Source: Paenibacillus senegalimassiliensis
Lineage (GTDB): Bacteria; Bacillota; Bacilli; Paenibacillales; Paenibacillaceae
NCBI RefSeq assembly: GCF_001486585.1
Contig: NZ_LN909044.1
Location: 439,488-503,487, forward strand
Length of the DNA stretch: 64,000 nucleotides
Direction: 5' to 3'
The translations under genes and the position numbers were made by a program. The stretch's first letter is position 1; each line of letters opens with the position of its first letter. The notes below the pieces were generated by a model, which did no database searches, was not told where the DNA came from, and saw only the letters and a list, made by a program, of their open reading frames with translations. Below are positions 25,102 to 33,436 of this stretch, in pieces.

Positions 25102-26268
25102 TTATCTTCCCCGGCGCCCCTCGCCACCATCGCCTGCGCCCGGCTTCCCTACTTGCAGGCGCTCCAGCTTGCGGCCGATGCCCCGCTCGATCAGGCGCAG
25201 CTCCTCAACATCCTTCGGCGCTGCAAACGTCACCGCCACGCCGCTTTCTCCCGCGCGGCCCGTCCGCCCGATGCGATGAATGTAGCTGTCTACATCGTGC
25301 GGAATATCGTAATTGAACACGTGGGTCACACCCTCCACGTCAATCCCGCGCGCCGCCACGTCCGTGGCTACCAGCAGCTCCAGCTTCGCGTCGCGGAAGG
25401 CGCGCATCACTTGCTCGCGCTTCGCCTGCGACAAGTCACCATGCAGCTCGGCGGACTGGAATCCCTCGCCCTGGAGCGCTTCGTTCAGCGTGCTAGCGCG
25501 GCGCTTCGTCCGGCAGAAAATCACCGCCAGATAAGGACGATCCTTGCGAATCATCTCCAGTAACGCAGCCTGCTTGGTGCGATCCGTGCATTCCACCAGA
25601 ACCTGGCGAATGCTGTCTAGCGTCACCCGCGCTGTCTCCGTTATACGGATGTCACGCGGCTGCTTCATATAAGCTCGCGCCAGCCGCTTTACATTGTCTG
25701 GCATCGTCGCCGAGAACAACATCGTCTGCCGACTGCGGGGAACGAGTGAAATAATTTCTTCCACTTCCTTCAGGAAGCCCATATGGAGCATCAAATCTGC
25801 TTCATCAAGCACCAGCATGCGGACCGAGCCCAGCGTCAGCGAGCCACGGCGCAAATGATCCAGCAGCCGACCCGGCGTGCCGATGACCAATTGCGTTCCA
25901 TTCTTCAGCTTGCGAAGTTGGCGCTCCACATCCTGACCGCCGTAAGCAGCCAGAACGGACAACCCTTCAAGGGCCCCCGCCAGCTTACGAGCCTCTGCTG
26001 TAATCTGAATGGCCAGTTCGCGAGTCGGCGTAATAATTAGCGCCTGCGCGTCAGTCCGGTCGGGACGAATCTTCTCCAGAATGGGAAGCAAAAAGGCAAG
26101 TGTCTTGCCTGTCCCGGTCTGCGCCTGTACAATTACATCTTCTCCGGATAGCAGCACCGGAATCGATGCCTCCTGAACCGGAGTTGGCGTCGTAATGCCT
26201 TGCCCTTGCAGCTTACCCAATACGGCTGGCGACAGACCCATGTTCTCAAAAGTTGTCAACAAGTTCAC
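25102..26268 (-). CDS. DEAD-box ATP-dependent RNA helicase
   Basis: A 388-residue helicase containing only the two RecA-like core domains. Visible motifs are Q-motif TPTPVQ, motif I AQTGTGKT, Ia PTRELA, II VLDEAD, III SAT, and VI HRIGRTGRAG. It unwinds short RNA duplexes, for example in ribosome assembly or mRNA decay. The C-terminus is a short basic Gly/Arg tail without an extra RNA-binding domain, close to the short CshB-like form. The start is GTG 26268 or one of two TTG codons just downstream; GAGGTGA overlaps this area, so the exact start is uncertain. Confidence 0.93.
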   Translation of the reverse strand: MNLLTTFENMGLSPAVLGKLQGQGITTPTPVQEASIPVLLSGEDVIVQAQTGTGKTLAFLLPILEKIRPDRTDAQALIITPTRELAIQITAEARKLAGALEGLSVLAAYGGQDVERQLRKLKNGTQLVIGTPGRLLDHLRRGSLTLGSVRMLVLDEADLMLHMGFLKEVEEIISLVPRSRQTMLFSATMPDNVKRLARAYMKQPRDIRITETARVTLDSIRQVLVECTDRTKQAALLEMIRKDRPYLAVIFCRTKRRASTLNEALQGEGFQSAELHGDLSQAKREQVMRAFRDAKLELLVATDVAARGIDVEGVTHVFNYDIPHDVDSYIHRIGRTGRAGESGVAVTFAAPKDVEELRLIERGIGRKLERLQVGKPGAGDGGEGRRGR

Positions 26269-26564
26269 CTCAACCTATCTCAATTCGTGTTTGTCCACTC
26301 AATATTTTTATTTAAGGAAATGGCCCTCTTATTGTAACAGAACCCTTCCAAGTTTCAAAAGAGTTACGGCGCACCCAAGGGCAATCAGTTACGGATGGAT
26401 GCATAATTCGAGATTTGAAAGAGTTCTGGAAGTTCTGTGAACCAGCGCACGCGTCTTCAACCAGACTTGCCCGACTTCCTTAACCTTCTAGCCTGTCCCA
26501 AAAGTTAAGTTGCAGCTCCCAAGTACAGTCTCCGGAGTGCCTTTTTCAAAACGCCGAACTTAGG

Positions 26565-26690
26565 ATAGGCTTTAGATATAGGCTTTCAATATAACCTTCG
26601 ATTATGACCTTTTATGAATAAGCCCTCTGAGGAGAAACTTTTGAAGAAGAAGCTTTTAAAGATAGGCTTTTGAAGATAGGCTTTAAAAAA
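26565..26690 (+). repeat. Degenerate short direct repeats
   Basis: The 9-mer ATAGGCTTT appears at least four times (around 26572, 26579-26590, 26660 and 26676) in an AT-rich purine-biased stretch. The units are irregularly spaced and no product is evident. Confidence 0.4.
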
Positions 26691-26737
26691 AGAATCTTTC
26701 GAGGAAAGTAGCGGAGCGCACGTTTAAGTTTAGAACA

Positions 26738-27000
26738 GCAGGAAATCCCTTATTTAACAGGAAATCCTCCAGTTAAATTCTATTTATTTCACCATTAGAG
26801 GCAATTAGCAGGAATTCCTCCATATAATTTTGCCCCAAGCATCACAAATGGGCCAAACACACTGATTTATATGGAGGTTTTCCATCTAAATATGAAATAA
26901 TAGCAAATTTGCGCAAATTAGCGGGAGAATTTCCCGCTAATTATCGAAAACCCGTCCAAACCCACAGATTAGTGGGTCTATTTCCCAAACATGTGCAAAA
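26738..27000 (+). repeat. Dispersed intergenic repeat, copy R2 (extended)
   Basis: Cores start at 26760, 26811, 26873 and 26924, giving 51, 62 and 51 bp. A fifth, weaker core lies exactly 51 bp further at 26975, and an extra GGAAATCCC lies 19 bp before the first. Core forms are GGAAATCCTCC, GGAATTCCTCC, GGAGGTTTTCC and GGAGAATTTCC. It ends with an ATGTGCAAA sequence like that of R1. Confidence 0.85.
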
Positions 27001-27172
27001 ACCCTTCAAGGTTAGTTCATTAGGTTAAAGCACAAGGCTAGGGTGTAGGGAAGGTATCGCTCAAGGGAGTACCGCCCGAGGGGGTACCACGCAAGGCTGC
27101 AAAGCCAAGAACAATTCCACCCCCGCCAGCAATTGATCTCAAGCTTCCGCCCTCAAGGTGCTCAATCACGCT

Positions 27173-28009
27173 CTAGCCAGGCGTACGCATAAGCGGCTGG
27201 GCTTCTCCCGCATAATAACGGGCCAGTTCCACCATCATGCTGCCCATGCGTTCCTCCTTGGGCGCAAGGACGCGTGGCACTCCTGCTTCATAGAGGCCCA
27301 TGGCTGTAATTCGACCAACCGCCACAGGCAATACCGGCCCCTCAAGTGCAGCCAGCAGTTCGTTCAGTTGACCTTGCTTCTCGGCGTGCTCCATAAGAAA
27401 GCGCACCTGCGGGGCGCTGGTGAACGTGACCGCATCCACTTGTCCACCAATGAGGTCGGCAAGTAACTGCGTCAGTTGCTCGTCCGCTGGCGCAATATGA
27501 CGGTAAGGCAAAATCTGCCGACACACCGCCCCCTGTTCCTCCAGCCAGGCTACCAGCCGCGGAGCGGGATCGCCATGCAATTGCAGCAGAACTTCCTGAT
27601 CCTGCAACTGGTGCTCCGCTAAGCCACGAATCAAGCCCTCCGTACTGCCATCATCGTCACGAACGATGGGAAGTAGTTGCCGTTTCTTCAAGGCGTTGAC
27701 GGTCTTATAACCCCGCGCCGCAATAGAGCAGGCTCGCAGGTGGTCCCACAGTTGCTGGGCAACCCCCATATTCTCTGCCATGCTGAATATCGCTTCCAGC
27801 CCCATGCCTGTCGTGAAAATCGACCATTCCGGGGGATGCTGAATCCAATGAACAAGCCCGCTGCGCAAATCCTCATCATCCAGCAGCACCGTTCCTTGGG
27901 CAGGTCGGTATAACGGAATACCGCCCATATTCTCCACCAGCTTGCCCAATTCTTCCGCCCGGCGCGGACCTGTGAGTGCAATTCTTTTCCCTTCCAGTCT
28001 CCGTGCCAT
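27173..28009 (-). CDS. Uroporphyrinogen-III synthase-like protein
   Basis: A 278-residue protein of the HemD fold. The N-terminus GKRIALTGPRRAEELGKLVENMGG and the C-terminal region VDAVTFTSAPQVRFL match the two-domain uroporphyrinogen-III synthase pattern, whose product feeds heme, siroheme and cobalamin. It stands alone rather than in a hem operon, so it may serve siroheme supply or be a divergent paralogue. ATG 28009 follows TTAGGAGG; the upstream TTG at 28027 is less likely. HemD sequences are weakly conserved, so exact function is probable rather than certain. Confidence 0.78.
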   Translation of the reverse strand: MARRLEGKRIALTGPRRAEELGKLVENMGGIPLYRPAQGTVLLDDEDLRSGLVHWIQHPPEWSIFTTGMGLEAIFSMAENMGVAQQLWDHLRACSIAARGYKTVNALKKRQLLPIVRDDDGSTEGLIRGLAEHQLQDQEVLLQLHGDPAPRLVAWLEEQGAVCRQILPYRHIAPADEQLTQLLADLIGGQVDAVTFTSAPQVRFLMEHAEKQGQLNELLAALEGPVLPVAVGRITAMGLYEAGVPRVLAPKEERMGSMMVELARYYAGEAQPLMRTPG

Positions 28010-28099
28010 ATCGTGCCTCCTAAGCAAGGTATACTCCGAGTATGTTATTCGACATAAGACAGAAAAATCCTATTTGAAGTAATAATACAAACCGCCACT

Positions 28100-28636
28100 T
28101 TAATCGCAAAATTGATAAAGAATGTCGGCCATATACTCGTCGCTTTCGTTCATATCATTTAAAGTCCATTCGATTAATGTGTTAAAAAAACCGCCTACTA
28201 TAAACTTGACAATATAATTTTCCTTCTGCTTCTCATACAACTTTTCTCCGACAATTCTGCTCGTTAACGTGAATAAATAGTTGTTGCATTTCTCAAGCAA
28301 TATCTGGGATACATTTGAGTTCATTAAGTTAACAATTAATGTCTTCTCTTCCCTGAAGCGCTTAAAGAACAAGCGGGTGATATTGTAATTATTGATTGAA
28401 TCTGTTTTTGCAACTAACTCGAAGTAGTTGTTAAATATTTGATCAATATACTCTAAAATCACATCTTCGAGAATGTCATAATATCTGTAAAATGTCATCC
28501 GGGATACGCCAGCCTTCTTACACAGCTCCGTAATCGATATTGAATTCAAGTTTTTAGTTCTCATCAGATCCATTAACGCAACATAGAACAAGTCCGTTGT
28601 CTTTTGCTTCTTTAAGTCAAGAGATCCATGGGACAT
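28100..28636 (-). CDS. TetR-family transcriptional regulator
   Basis: A 178-residue repressor-type protein. The helix-turn-helix is SITELCKKAGVSRMTFYRYY near residues 34-53; the C-terminal domain is rich in Asn, Phe and Lys and resembles the TetR_C_8/DhaS-like group. The gene is clearly more AT-rich than its neighbours, suggesting later acquisition. ATG 28636 follows AAGGAGATAT. The divergent MBL hydrolase gene and an inverted repeat between them suggest it controls both; the ligand is unknown. Confidence 0.88.
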   Translation of the reverse strand: MSHGSLDLKKQKTTDLFYVALMDLMRTKNLNSISITELCKKAGVSRMTFYRYYDILEDVILEYIDQIFNNYFELVAKTDSINNYNITRLFFKRFREEKTLIVNLMNSNVSQILLEKCNNYLFTLTSRIVGEKLYEKQKENYIVKFIVGGFFNTLIEWTLNDMNESDEYMADILYQFCD

Positions 28637-28649
28637 TACAATATCTCCT

Positions 28650-28669
28650 TTTCTGTAACATTTCAGAAA
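28650..28669. promoter_or_regulatory. Candidate TetR operator
   Basis: TTTCTG (28650-28655) and CAGAAA (28664-28669) form a perfect 6-base inverted repeat with an 8-base spacer, 14 bp before the TetR start codon. Confidence 0.5.
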
Positions 28670-28851
28670 TCCTGTATTGATCCCCTCTGATTAGTTGCCA
28701 TATACTTGGTTCACAAACAAGCTATGTTAATAATACAACTCTTGAAAGTATGTCGCTACATGATGAGCGGGCAAAAAAGAGGGCCGTCGTTTAAGGACCT
28801 GCTTAGATTAAAAGTTTACCTTAAATGATCAGCCGTGGAGGAGAGAAAGGC

Positions 28852-29583
28852 ATGAGATTTATTCGTCATCAACATCTTGTTCAACTGACTCATTTACCCT
28901 ATGTATTTCCGGTAAACTGTTACTTGGTGGAAGAACAAGATAGTTTAACGTTAGTAGATGCTGGCTGGCCCATAAATGCAAAAGATATAGTTAAGGCCGC
29001 AAGGCGGATCGGCAAGCCTATAACTCGCATTTTGTTGACCCACACCCATGTCGATCATGTGGGTGCCGTTGATCATTTGAAATGGCTGCTACCAGAAGTG
29101 CAATTGTACCTGTCAGAGCGCGAAGCCAAGTTACTTGCCGGGGACAAATCGCTCGTTGAAGGCGAGGCTAACGTTCCGATTCGAGGTGGACTAGCAAAAC
29201 CTGGACCAATGAAGGCCAAGCCAGATATATTATTGAAGGAAGGGGATATAATTGGTTCCCTGGTTTCGATTGCAGCCCCCGGGCATACACCAGGACAAAT
29301 GGCTTTTATGGATACTCGAAATAGATCATTAATTGTGGGGGATGCTTTTCAAACTCGGGGAGGTTTAGCCATTGCCGGACAGATGAGACTGTTATTTCCT
29401 TTTCCGGCTCTATCAACCTGGGACAAAAGAACAAGTATTGAGACCGCCCGCAAACTGTTAGAATTGAAACCTTCACTGATAGCACCTGGTCATGGAAATT
29501 TGGCACTTGAGCCACAACATCTAATGGAAGCTGCAATTAAAAGAGCGGATAAGGAATTGTCTCCGTTTAACGGACAATCATAA
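28852..29583 (+). CDS. MBL-fold metallo-hydrolase
   Basis: A 243-residue metallo-beta-lactamase-fold enzyme. The dinuclear metal site is visible as THTHVDHVG near residues 65-73, GHTPGQM for the next histidine, GDAF for the bridging aspartate and PGHGN near the end. These enzymes hydrolyse thioesters, lactones or phosphodiesters. ATG 28852 follows GGAGGAGAGAAAGG; an upstream ATG at 28825 would overlap that site. The divergent TetR gene probably regulates it. A perfect 19-bp terminator stem follows. Substrate unknown. Confidence 0.87.
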   Translation: MRFIRHQHLVQLTHLPYVFPVNCYLVEEQDSLTLVDAGWPINAKDIVKAARRIGKPITRILLTHTHVDHVGAVDHLKWLLPEVQLYLSEREAKLLAGDKSLVEGEANVPIRGGLAKPGPMKAKPDILLKEGDIIGSLVSIAAPGHTPGQMAFMDTRNRSLIVGDAFQTRGGLAIAGQMRLLFPFPALSTWDKRTSIETARKLLELKPSLIAPGHGNLALEPQHLMEAAIKRADKELSPFNGQS

Positions 29584-29631
29584 TAGATCTGTCTGATACG
29601 CTGATACTGTTGGGTAAGTTACTTTATAAGC

Positions 29632-29673
29632 AAGCTTCCGGTGCTCCTGGAGAACCAGGAGCACCGGAAGCTT
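29632..29673. terminator. Perfect 19-bp hairpin terminator
   Basis: AAGCTTCCGGTGCTCCTGG pairs without mismatch to the arm at 29655-29673 around the tetraloop AGAA. It lies between the convergent MBL and chemotaxis-receptor genes; T-rich sequence follows on the plus strand after a short gap. Confidence 0.85.
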
Positions 29674-29709
29674 AATACTTTATTTATTTCATGTAACCAT
29701 CTTATTCAC

Positions 29710-30960
29710 CTATGATTGGTGAACCTTGAATTTACTGGCCAATTCCTTCAAATCAGCCGCCATACGCGACAGGTCTGTAGAGGAAGAGGCTATTTCCTCT
29801 ATAGAGGCAAGCTGCTCCTCGGCGGCGGCCGAAATGGTCTGTGTATTGCCAGCCGTTTCTTCCGAGATGGAACGAATGTCCTTAATCGAATCCGTAACTT
29901 TACCGGCTCCAACAGCCAGTTCGGCAGCCGCCTTAGCCACGTCTTCCATCTTAACCGCTGCTCCACGAACGGCCTTGCGAATACGGGAGAACGAGCGCCC
30001 GGACGTGTCGACAGCCAGGATGCCGTCATAAACACCTTGTTTGGCTTCCTCCATCGAAGCGACAGCGCGCTGCATCTCCGTCTGAATGCCTTCTACCAAA
30101 TCGGCGATTTGCTGAGCGGACTGCTCGGAGCCTTCGGCCAACTTGCGCACTTCAGAGGCAACAACGGCAAAGCCCCGGCCTTCTTCACCTGCTCTGGCGG
30201 CTTCAATGGAAGCATTCAGGGCGAGCAGATTCGTCTGCTGAGCGATTCCTGTAATGACCTCAACAATATTGCCAATGTTGTCGGTGTGTTCACCCAGCGT
30301 TTGAATAACGGAACCCAATTGTTCAACCGTCTGCTGAATATGCTCGATCTTCTCCACTACGCTAAGCACCGAGCTGTTACCTTCTTCAGCTACCCCTGTC
30401 GTTTGCTCCATCGTCTCGGTCACGGCCCGAATCTGTTCTGACATCGTCACGACCTGACGCGACATATCTTCCACACCGCCCGCACCATTCTCTACCCGCT
30501 GCAGCTGCTGGTCGCTGCCGGTAGCCATCTCCTGAATGGCCACCGTCACATGCTCAATCGCCTTCGTGGTTTGTCCCGCCCCGGCAGAGAGTTGACCGGC
30601 TGATAGCGTAACTTGATTTGTTGTATTTTGGACGCTTGTGATCATGTCATGGAGGTTGTCCACCATACGCTGAACCTGATTAGCCAACGTTCCGATCTCA
30701 TCTCTGCGCTGTAAATAATCCACTCGTCTTGTCAAATCGCCTTCACTGATCTTCTTTGTCGTCTCGCCTAATCGATCCAGCGGCACAACCACCAACCAAA
30801 TATTCACCGATGCCGCCACAGCGGCAAGTACGATGGATATTCCAGCAATCAGGAACCAGGTTCCTCCCACTTCGCCGTTCAACAGCAAATCCAAGATGCA
30901 TGGAATAAGAGCGGCAATAACCGTTGTTGATAACAGAGACAGCCTTACACGCTTGTTCAT
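29710..30960 (-). CDS. Methyl-accepting chemotaxis protein
   Basis: A 416-residue receptor. Two hydrophobic segments (about residues 7-26 and 35-57) are joined by only about eight residues, so there is no sizeable extracellular sensor domain. A HAMP domain follows ([17 protein letters not shown]), then the long signalling coiled coil with the conserved hairpin tip [17 protein letters not shown] that contacts CheA and CheW. Signals must be sensed in or near the membrane or in the cytoplasm. ATG 30960 follows AGAAGGGAT. Single-gene unit. Confidence 0.93.
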   Translation of the reverse strand: MNKRVRLSLLSTTVIAALIPCILDLLLNGEVGGTWFLIAGISIVLAAVAASVNIWLVVVPLDRLGETTKKISEGDLTRRVDYLQRRDEIGTLANQVQRMVDNLHDMITSVQNTTNQVTLSAGQLSAGAGQTTKAIEHVTVAIQEMATGSDQQLQRVENGAGGVEDMSRQVVTMSEQIRAVTETMEQTTGVAEEGNSSVLSVVEKIEHIQQTVEQLGSVIQTLGEHTDNIGNIVEVITGIAQQTNLLALNASIEAARAGEEGRGFAVVASEVRKLAEGSEQSAQQIADLVEGIQTEMQRAVASMEEAKQGVYDGILAVDTSGRSFSRIRKAVRGAAVKMEDVAKAAAELAVGAGKVTDSIKDIRSISEETAGNTQTISAAAEEQLASIEEIASSSTDLSRMAADLKELASKFKVHQS

Positions 30961-31048
30961 CGTCTTCTGATCCCTTCTCTATTAGAAATATTTAGTAGGT
31001 CTATCTTCCTAATTATACTCGTTCCTTCTCTGGTTTGAAATATGCAAA

Positions 31049-31080
31049 ACAGCCGCCCTCCCTAAAGGAAAAGCGGCTGT
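31049..31080 (-). terminator. Terminator of the perR-regulator operon
   Basis: ACAGCCGC (31049-31056) pairs with GCGGCTGT (31073-31080); on the minus strand TTTTGC follows. Confidence 0.75.
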
Positions 31081-31108
31081 ATATCTGGTCAAACTGATCT
31101 TGGGTAAA

Positions 31109-31870
31109 TTAATCGGCTAGTCGATATCCGACGCCCCGAACGGTAGTAATGTACATCGGTCGTGCCGCATTATCTCCCAGCTTCTTGCGCAGACTCTTAA
31201 TATGCACGTCAACCACGTTGCTTCCGCCAAGGAAGGAAGTTCCCCACACCTCTGCGAGTAGCTCTTCCCGCGTCAGGACGGCTCCTTCTTGCTCCAGCAG
31301 CTTCACCAATAGCTCGTATTCCGTCTTCGTGAGCTCGATTCGGGCACCACTCCGGTAGACAGACATTTTCTTCCGGTCTACCCACAGGTCCTTAAAGATA
31401 GCCGGGGAAGTACCGGGGAGAAGCTGGGAAGCGACAGGCCGGGGAAGAGTTCCATGTGCCCGTATAATCCGCTGGACATGATACACCGCTTCCTTCGGGC
31501 GAGCAGGCCAGACCAGCAGCTCCTGATTGGTCAATCCTTGGCCCAAGGAGGATAGCATCTTCTCGTGAACTAACAACAACGAGGGAATTCCACCCGTCTC
31601 TTGCTCTGTTAACGACGCCAGCGTCTCAATCTCTTCGCCCTCCCGGCAGGAGGTCACGTCAAAGATCAATAGATCGGCGTGCAGCGAGTTGCGCAGGCCT
31701 TGTTCCCAGTGATGGAACACCAATACATCAAAGCACTCCTCCGACAAGTCCCGCACAAGTTCATGAACGTCACGGGGGAACGGGCTGATCAGAATAACCC
31801 GTTGGGTAATCGGGCAAGCCATTCTTCCTTCTACCTGTTCTTCTTCTGATGTTATCTCTTCTGCTGACAT
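31109..31870 (-). CDS. OmpR-type winged-helix regulator with degenerate receiver
   Basis: A 253-residue DNA-binding protein. The C-terminal trans_reg_C winged helix is clear (ELTKTEYELLVKLLEQEGAVLTREELLAEVWG then VDVHIKSLRKKLGD). The N-terminal half has receiver-like topology, but the acidic pocket and conserved lysine are not evident; only FD in LLIFDVTSC falls near the phosphorylation site. No histidine kinase gene is adjacent. ATG 31870 overlaps the end of the Fur-family gene by 19 bases and has GGGGGGG upstream; ATG 31822 is an alternative. Co-transcription with a PerR-like gene suggests a stress-related role. Confidence 0.82.
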   Translation of the reverse strand: MSAEEITSEEEQVEGRMACPITQRVILISPFPRDVHELVRDLSEECFDVLVFHHWEQGLRNSLHADLLIFDVTSCREGEEIETLASLTEQETGGIPSLLLVHEKMLSSLGQGLTNQELLVWPARPKEAVYHVQRIIRAHGTLPRPVASQLLPGTSPAIFKDLWVDRKKMSVYRSGARIELTKTEYELLVKLLEQEGAVLTREELLAEVWGTSFLGGSNVVDVHIKSLRKKLGDNAARPMYITTVRGVGYRLAD

Positions 31871-32241
31871 GCCGGGCACACCCCCCCGAATACGACATGG
31901 GCATGATGGACTTCATACCCGGTTTCTTTAGCAACGGTACTGCTCCATTCCGGCGGCAAGCCACTCATTACCTCATCCACCCGTCCGCACACCTCGCACA
32001 GGATATGCTGATGGTCATCCAGCTTCGCATCATAACGGCTGGCGGCTTCCCCCAGCTTAAGCTCGCGAATCATTTCTTTATCCGTTAAATAACGCAGCGA
32101 ATTGTATACAGTTCCGTAGGCAAAATTATAACCCTTCTCTACCAGACGGTTCATCACTTCCGCAGCAGTCGGATGGTCGTTGGCATTGCGAACTACATCG
32201 TACACAGCTTGACGCTGGGTCGTAAGATTTAATGATTTCAT
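31852..32241 (-). CDS. perR: Fur-family regulator, probably PerR
   Basis: A 129-residue ferric-uptake-regulator-family repressor. The winged helix is at residues 7-65, the regulatory metal region is RYDAKLDDHQH, and two zinc pairs, CEVC and CPAC, are present. A sequence 13/15 identical to the PerR box lies 27 bp before the start, suggesting autoregulation by peroxide sensing. The aspartate of the DxxxxDHQH region also fits PerR, but Fur or Zur cannot be excluded from sequence alone. The gene overlaps the following OmpR-like gene. Confidence 0.82.
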   Translation of the reverse strand: MKSLNLTTQRQAVYDVVRNANDHPTAAEVMNRLVEKGYNFAYGTVYNSLRYLTDKEMIRELKLGEAASRYDAKLDDHQHILCEVCGRVDEVMSGLPPEWSSTVAKETGYEVHHAHVVFGGVCPACQQKR

Positions 32242-32267
32242 ATATGATCAAATCCTTGTTTTTATTT

Positions 32268-32282
32268 TTAGAATTAGTATAA
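32268..32282. promoter_or_regulatory. PerR box upstream of the Fur-family gene
   Basis: TTAGAATTAGTATAA matches the Bacillus PerR consensus TTATAATNATTATAA at 13 of 15 positions, the differences being two G-for-T changes. It lies in the leader of the Fur-family gene. Confidence 0.65.
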
Positions 32283-32370
32283 GTCTTATTTCAGAGTAAG
32301 TCAACGGAACAACCCTGGGTCAAATGGTCAGCTAACGTTTAATTTTCACTACCTTGCATTGATCAGTAGT

Positions 32371-32390
32371 GTGTGTTACTGTATACACAC
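32371..32390. promoter_or_regulatory. Candidate PadR operator
   Basis: GTGTGT (32371-32376) and ACACAC (32385-32390) form an inverted repeat with an 8-base spacer, the geometry of PadR sites (ATGT-N8-ACAT), 87 bp before the padR start. Confidence 0.45.
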
Positions 32391-32477
32391 GGTATTAATT
32401 ATTATTCAGTACCTCGGTTACATGAGTTCTAAAATATTAAGGCAGTATTTAATAAACAATATGGGGGCGGAGCAACC

Positions 32478-32804
32478 TTGGATATCAGCATTCAGTTTAA
32501 GAAGGGCGCCTTGGAGCTTTGCGTCCTGGTACTGATTCGCGAGCAAGACAGGTATGGTTATGAACTGGCCCAGTCCGTCTCGAAGCATATCGAAGTCGCC
32601 GAAGGTGCGCTATATCCACTGCTTCGAAGACTGGTGGCCGAAGGCTTCTGTACTACTTATTTACAAGAATCAACGGGCGGCCCTCCACGCAAGTATTACA
32701 AGATTACGGCCACAGGCGAGGCTCATACCAAGAAACTAGTGGTGGAGTGGAGACAATTTGTGCATAACGTATCAACCCTAATTGAGAAAGGAAGCACGAT
32801 ATGA
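32478..32804 (+). CDS. PadR-family transcriptional regulator
   Basis: A 108-residue winged-helix regulator of the small PadR-s2 type. The core LELCVLVLIREQDRYGYEL and the wing GGPPRKYYKITATG are characteristic. It starts at TTG 32478 after GGGGGCGGAG. Its stop overlaps the start of the DUF1700 gene in an ATGA, giving translational coupling. PadR-DUF1700-DUF4097 operons are common in Firmicutes and generally respond to envelope stress or antibiotics; the PadR protein most likely represses its own operon. Confidence 0.92.
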   Translation: MDISIQFKKGALELCVLVLIREQDRYGYELAQSVSKHIEVAEGALYPLLRRLVAEGFCTTYLQESTGGPPRKYYKITATGEAHTKKLVVEWRQFVHNVSTLIEKGSTI

Positions 32805-33436
32805 ATAGAAGTGAGTTTTTAGCACTCCTCAGAGTCCACTTGTCCCCTCTTCCGCCAGAAGAACAACAAGAACTGCTGGAGGATTATCAAAATCATTTTG
32901 CCTTCGGGCTTCAAAGCGGCAGATCTGAGGAAGAAATCGTTGCCGAGTTAGGTGATCCGGCTGAGTTGGCTAAGGAAGCATTGGGTAACCGTTATGTTCC
33001 TGATGAACCTATATATTGGTATGGCGGGCCCAACCAGACCAGTGAACAGCAAGCAAGCAGCGCTACGGGAATGTCGAACCGCCCTATCCCGATTGCCCGG
33101 CGAAATCCCTTCACTCAGGCGCTCGTCTATATAGGGCTGTTCTTCTTGAATATTGTGGGACTCCCCTTTTTATTAACCCTTTGGTGCTTGGTTGTGAGCC
33201 TGGGGCTCGCCACCTTGAGCTTCATCCTGAGTCCGCTTCTGGTGGGCCTGGAATACGCGGTGCATGACAATTTCCATTGGGGCAAGCTCTTTGCTTCGGT
33301 GACAATGGTGGGCTTGGGCATTCTTATATCTCTTCCTGCCCGTATGCTACTCAAGACTATGCTCGCCCTGAGCGTCTCCTATTTCAAATGGAACAAGCGC
33401 TTGGTGAAAGGAGATGCTGGACATGAACAGCAATAA
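32801..33436 (+). CDS. DUF1700/HAAS-domain membrane protein
   Basis: A 211-residue protein. The first 65 residues form the helical HAAS domain (FLALLRVHLSPLPPEEQQELLEDY then EEEIVAELGDPAELAKE), followed by a flexible linker and about four hydrophobic segments from residue 105 on. HAAS domains are thought to interact with partner proteins such as PadR regulators. It overlaps padR by four bases and the DUF4097 gene by 14 bases, so all three are tightly coupled. Biochemical role not established. Confidence 0.9.
   Translation: MNRSEFLALLRVHLSPLPPEEQQELLEDYQNHFAFGLQSGRSEEEIVAELGDPAELAKEALGNRYVPDEPIYWYGGPNQTSEQQASSATGMSNRPIPIARRNPFTQALVYIGLFFLNIVGLPFLLTLWCLVVSLGLATLSFILSPLLVGLEYAVHDNFHWGKLFASVTMVGLGILISLPARMLLKTMLALSVSYFKWNKRLVKGDAGHEQQ

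Larger units (their letters stand above)
26269..27172. other. Long non-coding region with repeats
   Basis: About 900 bases between the helicase and HemD-like genes without a credible gene. From about 26565 to 26690 the phrase ATAGGCTTT recurs several times in degenerate form. Repeat copy R2 occupies 26738-27000. The last 150 bases are GC-richer and show nothing recognised. Confidence 0.55.

Noticed and set aside
24891-25130. Long N-terminal extension of the VanY-type protein
   Set aside because: It would bury the lipoprotein signal peptide, overlap the helicase gene and cross its terminator; ATG 24890 has a proper binding site.
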